From assembly GCA_028685295.1 (NCBI GenBank), contig JAQUEL010000050.1:1-14343 (forward strand): a stretch of DNA of 14,343 nucleotides, given 5' to 3'. The stretch comes from a bacterium. GTDB lineage: Bacteria; UBP13; UBA5359. A program made the position numbers and the translations under genes. The notes below the pieces were generated by a model. That model did not search any database. It saw nothing but the letters and a program-made list of their open reading frames with translations, and was not told the origin of the DNA. Within the stretch, counting starts at the first letter, position 1. Each line of letters opens with the position of its first letter. Positions 7,295 through 14,343 of the stretch are shown piece after piece.

Positions 7295-7537
7295 TTCATA
7301 TGAAGTCTGCAGGAGAGACCCCGTCAGCCGGGGCGCCGAAGGGGCAAGGCCCGGAAGGGCTTAAACTATCAGGCAAAAGGACTGCGGATGGATGGAACTC
7401 TGGAGAGTACCGTTGAGAAATCAGCAGTTGCCTCTGTTTGGGGCTACTGTAAGGTCACCTAAGGGGAAGCTGTTTGCAGTAATCTCTCGGGTAAAGAGGA
7501 CAGAGTGGGTAAAACCACTCTGTCTTTCTATCTTTTT
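7295..7537 (+). ncRNA. Tandem glycine riboswitch
   Basis: This is a two-aptamer glycine riboswitch. Aptamer 1 spans 7306-7388: P1 is TCTGCAG (7306-7312) with CTGCGGA (7382-7388), and the core holds GGAGAGACC, a CCCC/GGGG hairpin, GCCGAAGGGGCAAG, the GCCC-GGAA-GGGC hairpin and ATCAGGCAAAAGGAC. Aptamer 2 spans 7398-7505: P1 is CTCTG (7398-7402) with CAGAG (7501-7505), and the core holds CTCTGGAGAG, CACCTAAGGGG and TCTCTCGGGTAAAGAGGACAG. TTCAT (7295-7299) can pair with ATGGA in the linker (7388-7396), consistent with the leader-linker P0/kink-turn. The arm of aptamer 2 (7408-7456) is long, with an inner hairpin CAGTTGCC/GGGCTACTG. It precedes gcvH, as expected for glycine-activated catabolism. 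The 3' strand of aptamer-2 P1 is shared with the terminator. Confidence 0.96.
7499..7537 (+). terminator. Riboswitch expression-platform terminator
   Basis: GACAGAGTGG (7499-7508) and CCACTCTGTC (7515-7524) form a perfect 10-bp stem with the loop GTAAAA, followed by TTTCTATCTTTTT. Its left arm includes the CAGAG that closes P1 of aptamer 2, so the ligand-bound aptamer and the terminator exclude each other. This predicts an ON switch: glycine binding holds CAGAG in P1 and permits transcription into gcvH. Confidence 0.95.
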
Positions 7538-7583
7538 CAGGATGAAGACAGATAGAGCTTATAATTAAGGAGGTTGGATTACG

Positions 7584-7949
7584 ATGAATGAAACCAGGTA
7601 TAGCAGGACACATGAATGGGTCAGGAAAGAGGGGGAGAAGATCCTTATAGGCATTTCACAGCATGCTCAGGATGAACTCGGCGACATAGTCTATGTTGAA
7701 CTTCCCTCGGTGGGTGCATGCATTAACGCAGGACAATCGTTTGGTGTGGTGGAATCCGTCAAAGCCGCCAGCGATTTATATGCTCCGGTAAGCGGCGAGA
7801 TTACGGCCGTTAATGATCGGCTGCAAGATGAGCCGGGCCTGATAAATCAGGATGCAGAGGGAGACGGCTGGATAATTGCCGTCAAGGATGTTTCCGATGC
7901 TGACTGGAATGCGCTGATGACAGAGGCTGACTATAAGACGACACTTTGA
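7584..7949 (+). CDS. gcvH: Glycine cleavage system H protein
   Basis: GcvH is the lipoyl-carrying shuttle of the glycine cleavage system. It accepts the aminomethyl group from the P-protein and passes it to the T-protein. The 121 residues are normal for the family. THEW near the start, the central beta-barrel (DELGDIVYVELP) and the lipoylation motif VVESVKAASDLYAP are all present, with Lys60 as the lipoyl-attachment residue. AAGGAGG (7567-7573) lies 10 nt before the ATG. It is the first gene behind the glycine riboswitch, a place usually taken by gcvT, which is missing here. A 122-bp gap with a large inverted repeat separates it from gcvPA. Besides glycine cleavage, GcvH can act as a lipoate donor for other enzymes. 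Confidence 0.97.
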   Translation: MNETRYSRTHEWVRKEGEKILIGISQHAQDELGDIVYVELPSVGACINAGQSFGVVESVKAASDLYAPVSGEITAVNDRLQDEPGLINQDAEGDGWIIAVKDVSDADWNALMTEADYKTTL

Positions 7950-8051
7950 GCAGAGAGAAATTAGAAACCGATCAGAATGGCTTATGCATATTTTAAAGCA
8001 ATTTAAATCAAGCTTTCTTATTCTGATTGCTGAATTCTGTGTTCTCTTTGC
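7950..8051 (+). repeat. 102-nt imperfect inverted repeat between gcvH and gcvPA
   Basis: Starting at the base after the gcvH stop, GCAGAGAGAA (7950-7959) pairs with TTCTCTTTGC (8042-8051), 10 bp with one G-U. Inside, AGAA (7963-7966) can pair with TTCT (8035-8038), CGATCAGAAT (7969-7978) pairs with ATTCTGATTG (8020-8029), 10 bp with one G-U, and AAAGC (7995-7999) with GCTTT (8012-8016). The nested arms form one long rod-like hairpin that ends 20 nt before the gcvPA ATG. There is no T-run, so it is not a normal terminator. It may be an mRNA processing or stability element, or a small inserted palindromic element; no clear target-site duplication is seen. Confidence 0.7.
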
Positions 8052-8071
8052 TTAAGTAGAAGGAGAAGATT

Positions 8072-9412
8072 ATGCGTTATCTGCCTGTCACCCCGGAAGA
8101 CCAGGCCGAGATGTTATCAAGGCTGGGGCTTGATGAGATAGAGCAATTGTATGCTGATATTCCTGGTGAATTAAGGCTGGAACAGGGACCGCATTTGCCA
8201 CCGGCCCAATCCGAAATAGAGCTTGAACGGCACTTTACCGAACTGGCTGACGCCAACCGGAAGCAGATCTGCTTTATGGGCGGCGGGGCTTACGATCATT
8301 ACATCCCTGCATATATCGGAGCCATACTTGGGCGTTCAGAGTTTTACACGGCGTACACGCCATATCAGCCGGAGATCAGCCAGGGTATGTTGCAATCAAT
8401 TTATGAATATCAGACCTCCATCTGCCGGCTGACCGGTCTGGACGTTTCTAACGCATCTATGTATGACGGTGCCGGTGCTCTGGCTGAGGCTGCTCTTATG
8501 GCCTGCGATATCACAGGGCGCGGCAGAGTAGCCGTATCTGCCGGAGTCCATCCCGAGTACCGTCAGACCCTGGACACATATCTTCATGGCCAGGGGCTTG
8601 AGCTTCAGGTGCTGCCGTTGCAGAACGGACATATCGATCTGCAGAGAGCACTTACAGCTATAGATGATGAATTGGCCGCTTTGATTGTTCAGACCCCCAA
8701 TTTCTTCGGCTTGCTGGAAGAGGATATACCAGCGCTGCGTAAGAAATTATCCGAGCATAAAGCTCTGCTGATAATCTCTTCCGATCCTATATCGCTTGGT
8801 ATCTGTCGTACCCCTGCGGAATGGGGTGCGGATATAGCGGCCGGAGAGGGGCAGCCGCTGGGCCTACCCCTCAGTTTCGGCGGGCCATATCTGGGCTGGC
8901 TGGCCTGCCGCAGCAAATATTTGCGACGCATGCCCGGTAGAATAGTGGGAGCTACTGTGGACCATGACGGACGTTCTTGTTACGTCTTGACGCTGCAGGC
9001 ACGCGAGCAGCATATCCGCCGGCAGCGGGCTTCCTCCAACATCTGCAGTAATGAGGCGCTGATGGCTCTGGCGGCCACCGTCTATCTGGCCGGCCTGGGA
9101 CCGCAGGGGCTGTCTCAGATTGCCGGCCGATGTCTGGACAAAGCGGCCTATGCCTGCGAAAAGCTATCCGCTCTGCCGGGATGCAGCCGGACCTTTAGCG
9201 GACCATTCTTCAGGGAATTTGCCTTGACGCTTCCCGGGAATGCAGAGGAAGCCTTCTCCTGGATGGCGGAACATGGCATAGCCGGCGGTTTGCCGCTGGG
9301 ACGGTTCTATCCAGGCATGGAGAGAGAGATGCTTTTTTGTGTTACCGAGAAGAGAAGCCGGAAGGAGATCAATATGCTGTCGGAGGTGTTGGCGCAATGG
9401 CTGAGAAGCTGA
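8072..9412 (+). CDS. gcvPA: Glycine dehydrogenase (decarboxylating) subunit 1
   Basis: This is the N-terminal half of the P-protein, which in many Bacillota and archaea is a separate subunit. It forms an alpha2beta2 enzyme with GcvPB that decarboxylates glycine and transfers the aminomethyl group to GcvH. The 446 residues match the usual size. The family sequence [14 protein letters not shown] (around 66-79), the [13 protein letters not shown] region and [15 protein letters not shown] (around 126-140) are intact. As expected for this subunit, it carries the fold but not the PLP lysine. GAAGGAG (8059-8065) lies 6 nt before the ATG. Its 3' end overlaps the gcvPB start by 16 nt, implying coupled synthesis in equal amounts. 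Confidence 0.97.
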   Translation: MRYLPVTPEDQAEMLSRLGLDEIEQLYADIPGELRLEQGPHLPPAQSEIELERHFTELADANRKQICFMGGGAYDHYIPAYIGAILGRSEFYTAYTPYQPEISQGMLQSIYEYQTSICRLTGLDVSNASMYDGAGALAEAALMACDITGRGRVAVSAGVHPEYRQTLDTYLHGQGLELQVLPLQNGHIDLQRALTAIDDELAALIVQTPNFFGLLEEDIPALRKKLSEHKALLIISSDPISLGICRTPAEWGADIAAGEGQPLGLPLSFGGPYLGWLACRSKYLRRMPGRIVGATVDHDGRSCYVLTLQAREQHIRRQRASSNICSNEALMALAATVYLAGLGPQGLSQIAGRCLDKAAYACEKLSALPGCSRTFSGPFFREFALTLPGNAEEAFSWMAEHGIAGGLPLGRFYPGMEREMLFCVTEKRSRKEINMLSEVLAQWLRS

Positions 9413-10830
9413 TATTCGAAAAAGGTTCTTCCGGCCGGAGTGCCTTCTCTCTGCCGGAATTGGATACACCTGAAACAACGCTGCCGGAAGGGCTGCTGCG
9501 TCAGGAGCCGCTTCGGTTGCCGGAAGTGAGTGAGCCCGAGGTGGTACGGCATTATACCAACCTCTCCAGGCTCAATTATGGGCTGGATCAGGGCTTCTAT
9601 CCCCTCGGCTCCTGCACCATGAAATATAATCCTAAAATAAATGAGCTTCTGGCCGCCATGCCGGCCTTTACCGGAGTTCATCCATATCAACAGGAGAAGT
9701 ATGCTCAGGGGTGCCTGCGTCTTTTATACGAGCTGCAGGATATGCTGGCCGGTATTACCGGCATGAAAGCCATGACGCTGCAACCCGCTGCCGGTGCGCA
9801 CGGCGAGTTGACGGGAATGCTCATGGTCAAGGCTTATTATGAAGCTTTGGGGCAGGCTCGCGGCCGGGTTATAGTGCCGGATTCCGCCCACGGTACCAAT
9901 CCTGCCACTGCTGCCATGTGCGGTTTTGAAGTGGTGGAAGTTGCTTCCAATGCCAGGGGCGGGGTGGATATGGCGGCGCTGGATAAGCTTATGGATGATA
10001 ATACAGCCGCCATCATGCTTACCAATCCCAACACTTTGGGGCTCTTTGAAGAGGAGATTCTGGCTATAGCTGATTTGGTGCATGGTCGTGGCGGGCAGCT
10101 CTATTATGACGGCGCCAATCTGAATGCTATCATGGGTTGGGCCCGTCCTGGAGATATGGGCTTTGATGTTATTCACTTGAATTTGCACAAGACATTTGCC
10201 ACGCCGCATGGCGGCGGCGGCCCGGGTGCTGGCCCGGTGGGCGTGGCCGAGCATCTGATACCCTTTCTACCGGTTCCTGTAGTGTCCCGGGGCAGTGAGG
10301 GATACGAACTCGATTATAAGCGTCCTCAGAGCATCGGCCGCGTACGTTCCTTTATCTGCAACTTTACCGTTTGTCTCAAGGCATATGCCTATATTTTATC
10401 TATGGGTTCCGATGGCTTGCGTCAGGCGGCAGCCGATGCCGTACTGAACGCCAATTATCTGCAGGAGCGGTTGAAGGAATCTTACAATCTGCCTTACGAC
10501 CGGCGCTGTATGCATGAGTTCGTCCTATCCGCCCTTCGGCAGAAGGAAGAGAACGGCGTCAGGGCCATAGATATTGCCAAGCGCCTGATAGATTACGGCT
10601 ATCATCCGCCTACCATGTATTTCCCTCTTATCGTTCAGGAAGCGTTGATGATAGAACCAACGGAATCAGAGAGCCTGGAAGGCTTGAACGCCTTTGTCGA
10701 AGCTATGCTGAAGATCTCTGAAGAGGCCGAAGAAAATCCCGATCTTTTGCGTACAGCTCCTCACGTTACGCCGATCAGCCGTCCTGATGAAACCCGGGCG
10801 GCCCGGCAGCCGAATATTTGCCTGGATTGA
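9397..10830 (+). CDS. gcvPB: Glycine dehydrogenase (decarboxylating) subunit 2
   Basis: This is the C-terminal half of the split P-protein and holds the PLP cofactor. Lys265 in [18 protein letters not shown] is the expected Schiff-base lysine, followed by the glycine-rich loop; [12 protein letters not shown] (around 68-79) is another family hallmark. I chose the ATG at 9397, giving 477 residues, rather than the upstream in-frame TTG-type start near 9337. The ATG has GGAGG at 9382-9386, 10 nt upstream, and yields the typical start [20 protein letters not shown]; the extra 20 residues would be read inside gcvPA. The gene is followed 10 bp later by a hairpin terminator and ends the operon. Confidence 0.96.
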   Translation: MAEKLIFEKGSSGRSAFSLPELDTPETTLPEGLLRQEPLRLPEVSEPEVVRHYTNLSRLNYGLDQGFYPLGSCTMKYNPKINELLAAMPAFTGVHPYQQEKYAQGCLRLLYELQDMLAGITGMKAMTLQPAAGAHGELTGMLMVKAYYEALGQARGRVIVPDSAHGTNPATAAMCGFEVVEVASNARGGVDMAALDKLMDDNTAAIMLTNPNTLGLFEEEILAIADLVHGRGGQLYYDGANLNAIMGWARPGDMGFDVIHLNLHKTFATPHGGGGPGAGPVGVAEHLIPFLPVPVVSRGSEGYELDYKRPQSIGRVRSFICNFTVCLKAYAYILSMGSDGLRQAAADAVLNANYLQERLKESYNLPYDRRCMHEFVLSALRQKEENGVRAIDIAKRLIDYGYHPPTMYFPLIVQEALMIEPTESESLEGLNAFVEAMLKISEEAEENPDLLRTAPHVTPISRPDETRAARQPNICLD

Positions 10831-10840
10831 GATTGAACAA

Positions 10841-10880
10841 GAGGGAGGCCCGTAGCGGCCTCTCTCTCTCTCTTGCTTAT
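10841..10880 (+). terminator. Terminator after gcvPB
   Basis: GAGGGAGGCC (10841-10850) pairs with GGCCTCTCTC (10857-10866), 10 bp with one G-T, around the loop CGTAGC. The tail is a CT repeat then TTGCTTATT rather than a pure T-run, so the terminator is probable but not ideal. It separates the gcv operon from the MFS gene, whose promoter starts at the end of this tail. Confidence 0.75.
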
Positions 10881-10908
10881 TGCTCCAGCTTACCTGCTCT
10901 GCTATACT
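10880..10908 (+). promoter_or_regulatory. Promoter of the MFS transporter gene
   Basis: TTGCTC (10880-10885) and TATACT (10903-10908) are 17 bp apart, with the same -35 as the nrdR promoter. Transcription would start near 10915, about 35 nt before the MFS start codon. No operator-like repeat is evident close by. Confidence 0.65.
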
Positions 10909-10950
10909 AGCAAGCGTTTGATATAAGGTAATACAGGCAGGCATAGTTTA

Positions 10951-12126
10951 ATGGATCTTATCAAGAGTTTTATATCCAAGCGCTATTGGATCTATCTCTT
11001 CCCCTGGCTGATGGATTTCTCTCTGGCCGCATTTCTTCTCTTTGCCGCAGTGCGGGCAGCACAGTTGGGTGCCAGTCCGCTGGCTATAGGCCTGCTGGGC
11101 TCTACCTGGGGGGTTACATATACCCTATCCAGTCTTATTCTCAGCCGGTATGCTCATCAGGGCAGGGCAAAGTTTCTAATGGCGACAGGTTGCCTGGCGT
11201 TTATTATGATAACTATTATTCTTGCCTTCTTCAATTCTCTGCCAGTGCTCTTTATCCTTATGCCGGTATGCGGCATGTTCAATTCGGCTTTTTTTGTCGG
11301 TTTTCAACTCTTTATGGGAGAGAGCACCGGTATGGCTCCTGCCGAAAGCGCTGCCGTGTATACTATAGCCTGGAGTTCAGGTTTTGCTTTTGGTTCTCTG
11401 GCTGAGGGCTACCTTATGGAAATGGGAACCGTTGCTTCCCTGGCGCCGATGATCTGCAGTTCGGTCGCTGTTATTGCGGGAATTTGTTTGCTCGGGTATT
11501 TGGACAGCCGTCGGGGACAGCCCGCTATGCTGAACAAGGTGAATGGACCTCATCATACTGATGAAACAGAGAGCAACAGCTCTGCAGGTATTTCTGTTGC
11601 TATAGGCTGGATAAGCATCTTTACTGTAGCATTAATCGGTACCGGTTTGCGATTCCTGCTTCCCAAAGTTGCCATAACTTTCTTTAATCAGCCGGCGGCG
11701 GTAGCCGGAGGGTTGGTCTTTATGTTGCTGTTGGTACAAGCTATATCCGGTATTGCTTTTCTCAGATTTCCTGGCAGCATTTACAACTTGAATTCGCATG
11801 TCCAGGCTAAGTTTCTGGCGGTAATCGGATGTCTGTCAGCACTCTTTTTTTCGCATGTTTGGGGTCTGCTGGCCCTGGTTTTGCTGATGGGAGCGTACAG
11901 CGGACATGCCTATTATAAAGGGGTTTTTTATTCCCTTAATGATTGGGAACGAAGCGGGCGCAACGTGTCTATAAACGAGGCACTGGTGGGCATGGCCGGT
12001 ATTATCGGACCGACATTGTCCGGAGCTGCCCTTGGAGCTGGACTGAAGCTGTTCTTTCTCTGTCCGGTAATTATTCTTGCTGCAGCCTTATTGCTTCAAT
12101 TGACAATGGTTAAATATTTCCGATAG
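10951..12126 (+). CDS. Major facilitator superfamily transporter, substrate unknown
   Basis: This 391-residue membrane protein has about 12 hydrophobic segments in two halves joined by a polar loop (about 186-212, rich in His, Asp, Glu and Ser), the classic 6+6 MFS layout. Segments are visible at roughly 13-36, 43-63, 75-95, 97-120, 135-155, 162-183, 214-236, 245-268, 286-310, 308-328, 343-365 and 367-386. The C-terminal half contains SGRNVSINEALVGMAGIIGP, a pattern seen in uncharacterised MFS proteins. Substrate and direction cannot be read from the sequence. The ATG has only a weak purine-rich ribosome binding site. It has its own promoter and is followed by a 250-bp gap, so it looks monocistronic. 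Confidence 0.85.
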   Translation: MDLIKSFISKRYWIYLFPWLMDFSLAAFLLFAAVRAAQLGASPLAIGLLGSTWGVTYTLSSLILSRYAHQGRAKFLMATGCLAFIMITIILAFFNSLPVLFILMPVCGMFNSAFFVGFQLFMGESTGMAPAESAAVYTIAWSSGFAFGSLAEGYLMEMGTVASLAPMICSSVAVIAGICLLGYLDSRRGQPAMLNKVNGPHHTDETESNSSAGISVAIGWISIFTVALIGTGLRFLLPKVAITFFNQPAAVAGGLVFMLLLVQAISGIAFLRFPGSIYNLNSHVQAKFLAVIGCLSALFFSHVWGLLALVLLMGAYSGHAYYKGVFYSLNDWERSGRNVSINEALVGMAGIIGPTLSGAALGAGLKLFFLCPVIILAAALLLQLTMVKYFR

Positions 12127-12191
12127 CCTGCCAGAGGGCGTATTCTTCTTCTCCTACGTTTTTCTGTACTAGGCCACTCTTTGTTTGCCAC

Positions 12192-12214
12192 TTTCAATTC
12201 CTCTGAAATTGAAA
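12192..12214. promoter_or_regulatory. Palindrome just upstream of the dehydrogenase promoter
   Basis: TTTCAATT (12192-12199) and AATTGAAA (12207-12214) form a perfect 8-bp inverted repeat with a 7-bp spacer. It ends 5 bp before the -35 element of the dehydrogenase promoter, a typical place for an activator or regulator site. No T-run follows, so it is unlikely to terminate the MFS transcript. The binding protein is unknown. Confidence 0.5.
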
Positions 12215-12219
12215 CGACG

Positions 12220-12248
12220 TTGATCTTTATATAACCCCGGTATATACT
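12220..12248 (+). promoter_or_regulatory. Promoter of the dehydrogenase gene
   Basis: TTGATC (12220-12225) and TATACT (12243-12248) are 17 bp apart. Transcription would begin near 12255 and give a leader of about 120 nt before the preferred ATG at 12376. The placement also argues against the TTG at 12271 as the real start, since it would leave almost no room for a ribosome binding site. Confidence 0.65.
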
Positions 12249-12291
12249 ATAGGGCGATAAATAGGAAGAATTGCAAAATGGTCAAAAGTGC

Positions 12292-12334
12292 ATGAATTTC
12301 CGGCAGGGCGAGGCCTTTCCGATAGGAAATTTAT
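12292..12334 (+). promoter_or_regulatory. Hairpin in the dehydrogenase mRNA leader
   Basis: ATGAATTTCC (12292-12301) pairs with GGAAATTTAT (12325-12334), 10 bp with one G-T, around a 23-nt GC-rich loop that can itself form a short GGC/GCC pairing. A second small stem, TTATT/AATAA, lies at 12336-12350. Together they fill most of the 120-nt leader and stop shortly before the ribosome binding site GAGAGG (12361-12366). I do not recognise a known riboswitch or T-box. The role is inferred only from position. Confidence 0.45.
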
Positions 12335-12375
12335 CTTATTGTTCGAATAATTCTTCAAACGAGAGGTTAGAAACA

Positions 12376-14046
12376 ATGATTGCTATTTCAGATGTTCAGC
12401 AGGCCGTTCAACTGGTCGGTCCAGACGAGATCAAGACTAACAACAGCAAGCAGGTACACCGCCCGGGGCCTTATCAGATACTTTGCCGTGTAGAGGCTGT
12501 GGGGCTCTGTTTCTCCGATCTCAAACTGCTGAAGCAGTTCTCCAATCATGGTCGCAAAGATATGATAGTCTCTGGTATAGATCAGAACATTCTCCGTAAT
12601 CTGCCAAGCTACGTTCCCAATGAACAGCCTACCGTTCCCGGGCATGAGGCCGTTGTAATGATAGTAGCTGTAGGAGCGGGAGTGACAGAGTATAAGACCG
12701 GTGAAAAATATCTGGTGCAGGCCGATTATCGCTGGCTAAAGACAGAGACCTCAAATGCAGCTTTCGGTTATAATTTTGAGGGGGGATTACAGCAGTATGT
12801 GCTGATGGATGTCAGGGTTATTACTTCACCTGAAGGGGAATCCACCCTTTTACCGGTGCCCGAAGGACTTTCTAATTCTTCTGTCGCTTTGGTAGAGCCG
12901 TGGGCCTGCGTTGAAGATGCCTACATGTCCAAAGAGAGATTGACCATAAAGCAGGGCGGCCGTATGCTTATCGTAGCAGATACGGAACCCGACACTCTTT
13001 TATTAAATAATATGCTATCCCAATATGGCCGTCCAGCCGAAATATCCTGGCTGTCTGTCTGCCCGGCCGGTGATTTTGGCGTGCCGATTACCGAAATTGC
13101 TTCGATAGAAGCATTACCGCAAAATGGTTTTGACGATATAATTTACCTTGGAACCGATGCAAATACAGCCGAGGCACTCTTTTCCAAGCTGGATATCAAG
13201 GGTCTGATCAACTTTGTTCAGGCAGGGAGAGAGTTTGACAGAGAGATCAGCATACCCGTAGGCAGAATTCACTACGGCGGCATCAGAATAACCGGTACCG
13301 TTTCAGCCGATCCGGCCGAGGGCATGAAAAGAATTCCTGAAACGGGTGAAGTAAGATCCGGCGATACAATGAACGTTATCGGAGCCGGCGGCCCGATGGG
13401 TATGATGCACGTTATCAGGAACGTCTCTCTTGATAGCAGCAATCTGGCTGTCTTGGCCTGCGATATGGACGATGAGCGCCTGGCAGCACTGTCAAAGGTA
13501 GCCGGACCGATGGCAGAGCGTAACGGCGTAGTATATAAGGCCTGTAACCCCGGCAGGGAGAAGCCGGAGATGCTCTTCTCCTATATAGCACTTATGGTCC
13601 CCTCTGCTAAAATGGCGGCTGCCGCTGTTAAGCAGGCTGGAAATGATGCCTTGATCAATCTCTTTGCCGGTATTCCGGCCACTGAATATATACCTATTGA
13701 TCTCAACCGGTATATTAAGCAGCGTATCTATTTTATTGGGACCAGCGGATCGACGGTGGACGATATGAAGAGTGTATTGGAGAAGGTGATTGCCGGTCGT
13801 CTGGCTACCGACGTGTCTGTGGCTGCGGTATCTGATCTGGCATCGGCGGAACAGGGAATGCGCGCTGTAGAGAACCGGTCTATCGCCGGCAAGATTCTTG
13901 TTTATCCCGAGTGCAAAGATCTGGGACTGGTGGAATTGAAAGATATGCCTGAAAAGCTGCCCCAGGTAGCCGCGTTGCTTAACGACGGCGTCTGGAACAG
14001 AGAAGCGGAGCTCAAGCTGATCGAATTGTTCGGCAGCCGAGCTTAA
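12376..14046 (+). CDS. Medium-chain (zinc-type) dehydrogenase with two Rossmann-like segments
   Basis: This 556-residue protein has a GroES-like catalytic domain of the alcohol/sorbitol dehydrogenase family: Cys45 in VGLCFSDLK, His90-Glu91 in VPGHEAV and Glu174 in LVEPWACVEDA fit the catalytic zinc site. The four-cysteine structural zinc loop is absent. The cofactor part is unusual: a first Rossmann-like segment (~192-300) has lost its GxGxxG motif, while a second (~325-470) has an intact GAGGPMG at 336-342. The total is about 200 residues longer than ordinary members. The segment TGTVSADPAEGMKRIPETG recalls sorbose-1-phosphate reductase-like proteins, so a sugar or polyol substrate is possible but unproven. 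The ATG at 12376 is preferred over an upstream TTG at 12271, because GAGAGG (12361-12366) precedes it by 9 nt and homology begins there. Confidence 0.82.
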   Translation: MIAISDVQQAVQLVGPDEIKTNNSKQVHRPGPYQILCRVEAVGLCFSDLKLLKQFSNHGRKDMIVSGIDQNILRNLPSYVPNEQPTVPGHEAVVMIVAVGAGVTEYKTGEKYLVQADYRWLKTETSNAAFGYNFEGGLQQYVLMDVRVITSPEGESTLLPVPEGLSNSSVALVEPWACVEDAYMSKERLTIKQGGRMLIVADTEPDTLLLNNMLSQYGRPAEISWLSVCPAGDFGVPITEIASIEALPQNGFDDIIYLGTDANTAEALFSKLDIKGLINFVQAGREFDREISIPVGRIHYGGIRITGTVSADPAEGMKRIPETGEVRSGDTMNVIGAGGPMGMMHVIRNVSLDSSNLAVLACDMDDERLAALSKVAGPMAERNGVVYKACNPGREKPEMLFSYIALMVPSAKMAAAAVKQAGNDALINLFAGIPATEYIPIDLNRYIKQRIYFIGTSGSTVDDMKSVLEKVIAGRLATDVSVAAVSDLASAEQGMRAVENRSIAGKILVYPECKDLGLVELKDMPEKLPQVAALLNDGVWNREAELKLIELFGSRA

Positions 14047-14055
14047 GATTGAGTT

Positions 14056-14114
14056 GTCTTAGGGCGGAAGCATCATAAGACGGGGCCTGGATGCGAGGTT
14101 TTGATTACAACCTC
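14056..14114. terminator. Inverted repeats between convergent genes, possible weak terminator
   Basis: Two perfect 6-bp stems lie here: GTCTTA (14056-14061) with TAAGAC (14076-14081), and GAGGTT (14095-14100) with AACCTC (14109-14114). They sit between the convergent dehydrogenase and ABC permease genes, where a bidirectional terminator would be expected, but neither strand has a following T-run. Confidence 0.3.
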
Positions 14115-14138
14115 TGGAAATACTGGGGCAGAGTGATC

Positions 14139-14342
14139 CTACTCCAGATGCGTCAGCCGCCCCTTCTCCTTCACTATGCAGAACATGCGGGTGAAGAAGA
14201 GGATGGCCAGCGATAGATAGATTGCATTCAAAACGGCGGCCCAGAATAGATCCATGCCTGGGAGCATACGAACGGATAATACTGTTCGCATGCCTTCAAA
14301 GATATGAGAGGACGGCAGAAAAAAGGCTATTTTTTGTAATAC
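14139..14342 (-). CDS. ABC-2 type transporter permease, C-terminal fragment
   Basis: Reading the minus strand from the window edge gives 67 codons and a stop at 14139-14141, with no start, so the gene enters from the right. The sequence contains LPSSHIFEGMRTVLS, which matches the P-x-S-H-x-F-E-G-x-R motif of ABC-2 (NodJ-like) exporter permeases, followed by a hydrophobic helix (about residues 32-53 of the fragment) and a short basic cytoplasmic tail KEKGRLTHLE. Such permeases export drugs or polysaccharides together with an ATPase subunit encoded nearby; that partner and the substrate are outside the window. Confidence 0.75.
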   Translation of the reverse strand, partial: VLQKIAFFLPSSHIFEGMRTVLSVRMLPGMDLFWAAVLNAIYLSLAILFFTRMFCIVKEKGRLTHLE

Positions 14343-14343
14343 C

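Noticed and set aside
9337-9396. Upstream extension of gcvPB by 20 residues
   Set aside because: The stretch lies wholly within gcvPA in another frame, whereas the ATG at 9397 has a GGAGG site and gives the conserved N-terminus.
10859-10873. CT dinucleotide run as a possible slippage (phase-variation) repeat
   Set aside because: It forms one arm and the tail of the gcvPB terminator and lies outside any coding frame, so a phase-variable switch is not supported.
12271-12375. TTG start giving a 591-residue dehydrogenase
   Set aside because: It lies about 16 nt from the predicted transcription start, the added residues do not look like a dehydrogenase N-terminus, and the ATG at 12376 has a well placed GAGAGG.

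Overview
The window looks like a chromosomal segment of a strictly anaerobic, Gram-positive-type bacterium, most likely a Clostridia-like member of the Bacillota. The evidence is the class III (oxygen-sensitive) ribonucleotide reductase under NrdR control, a B. subtilis-style tandem glycine riboswitch ending in an intrinsic terminator, a glycine decarboxylase P-protein split into two genes (gcvPA/gcvPB), strong AGGAGG-like ribosome binding sites, and use of TTG/GTG starts. The species cannot be named from sequence alone. I see no phage, IS, CRISPR, tRNA or rRNA signatures.

Layout. (1) Positions 1-200 hold no gene I can support. (2) Positions 202-5157, plus strand: a near-consensus promoter carrying two NrdR boxes in phase, then nrdR, nrdD and nrdG, followed immediately by an orphan radical SAM gene of the TIGR03960-like type. 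This is a deoxynucleotide-supply operon with its own repressor. (3) Positions 5164-7173, minus strand, convergent with the first operon: a membrane-anchored PIG-L-type deacetylase with a C-terminal CBM9-like domain, then a small membrane-anchored protein that may be YkoP-like. This is probably an envelope or exopolysaccharide function. (4) Positions 7174-10880, plus strand: a divergent intergenic region, the tandem glycine riboswitch with terminator, then gcvH, gcvPA and gcvPB and a terminator. A long imperfect inverted repeat fills the gcvH-gcvPA gap. gcvT and a lipoamide dehydrogenase gene are not in the window. (5) Positions 10880-12126: a promoter and an MFS transporter of unknown substrate. 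(6) Positions 12192-14046: an inverted repeat, a promoter, a ~120-nt leader with a hairpin, and an unusual medium-chain dehydrogenase with two Rossmann-like segments. (7) The right edge contains the C-terminus of an ABC-2 type permease on the minus strand, cut by the window end.

How they work together. NrdR (ATP/dATP-sensing) should repress its own promoter and hence nrdDG when dATP is plentiful; NrdG installs the glycyl radical on NrdD. Glycine binding to the riboswitch should release termination and allow GcvH/GcvPA/GcvPB synthesis, so glycine is decarboxylated to CO2 with the aminomethyl group left on the GcvH lipoyl arm, or the reverse; the GcvT and Lpd steps must be encoded elsewhere. 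The remaining genes are separate units whose substrates cannot be read from sequence. The most notable undescribed-looking elements are the 102-nt inverted repeat between gcvH and gcvPA, the structured leader and palindrome in front of the dehydrogenase, and the dehydrogenase's duplicated nucleotide-binding architecture.
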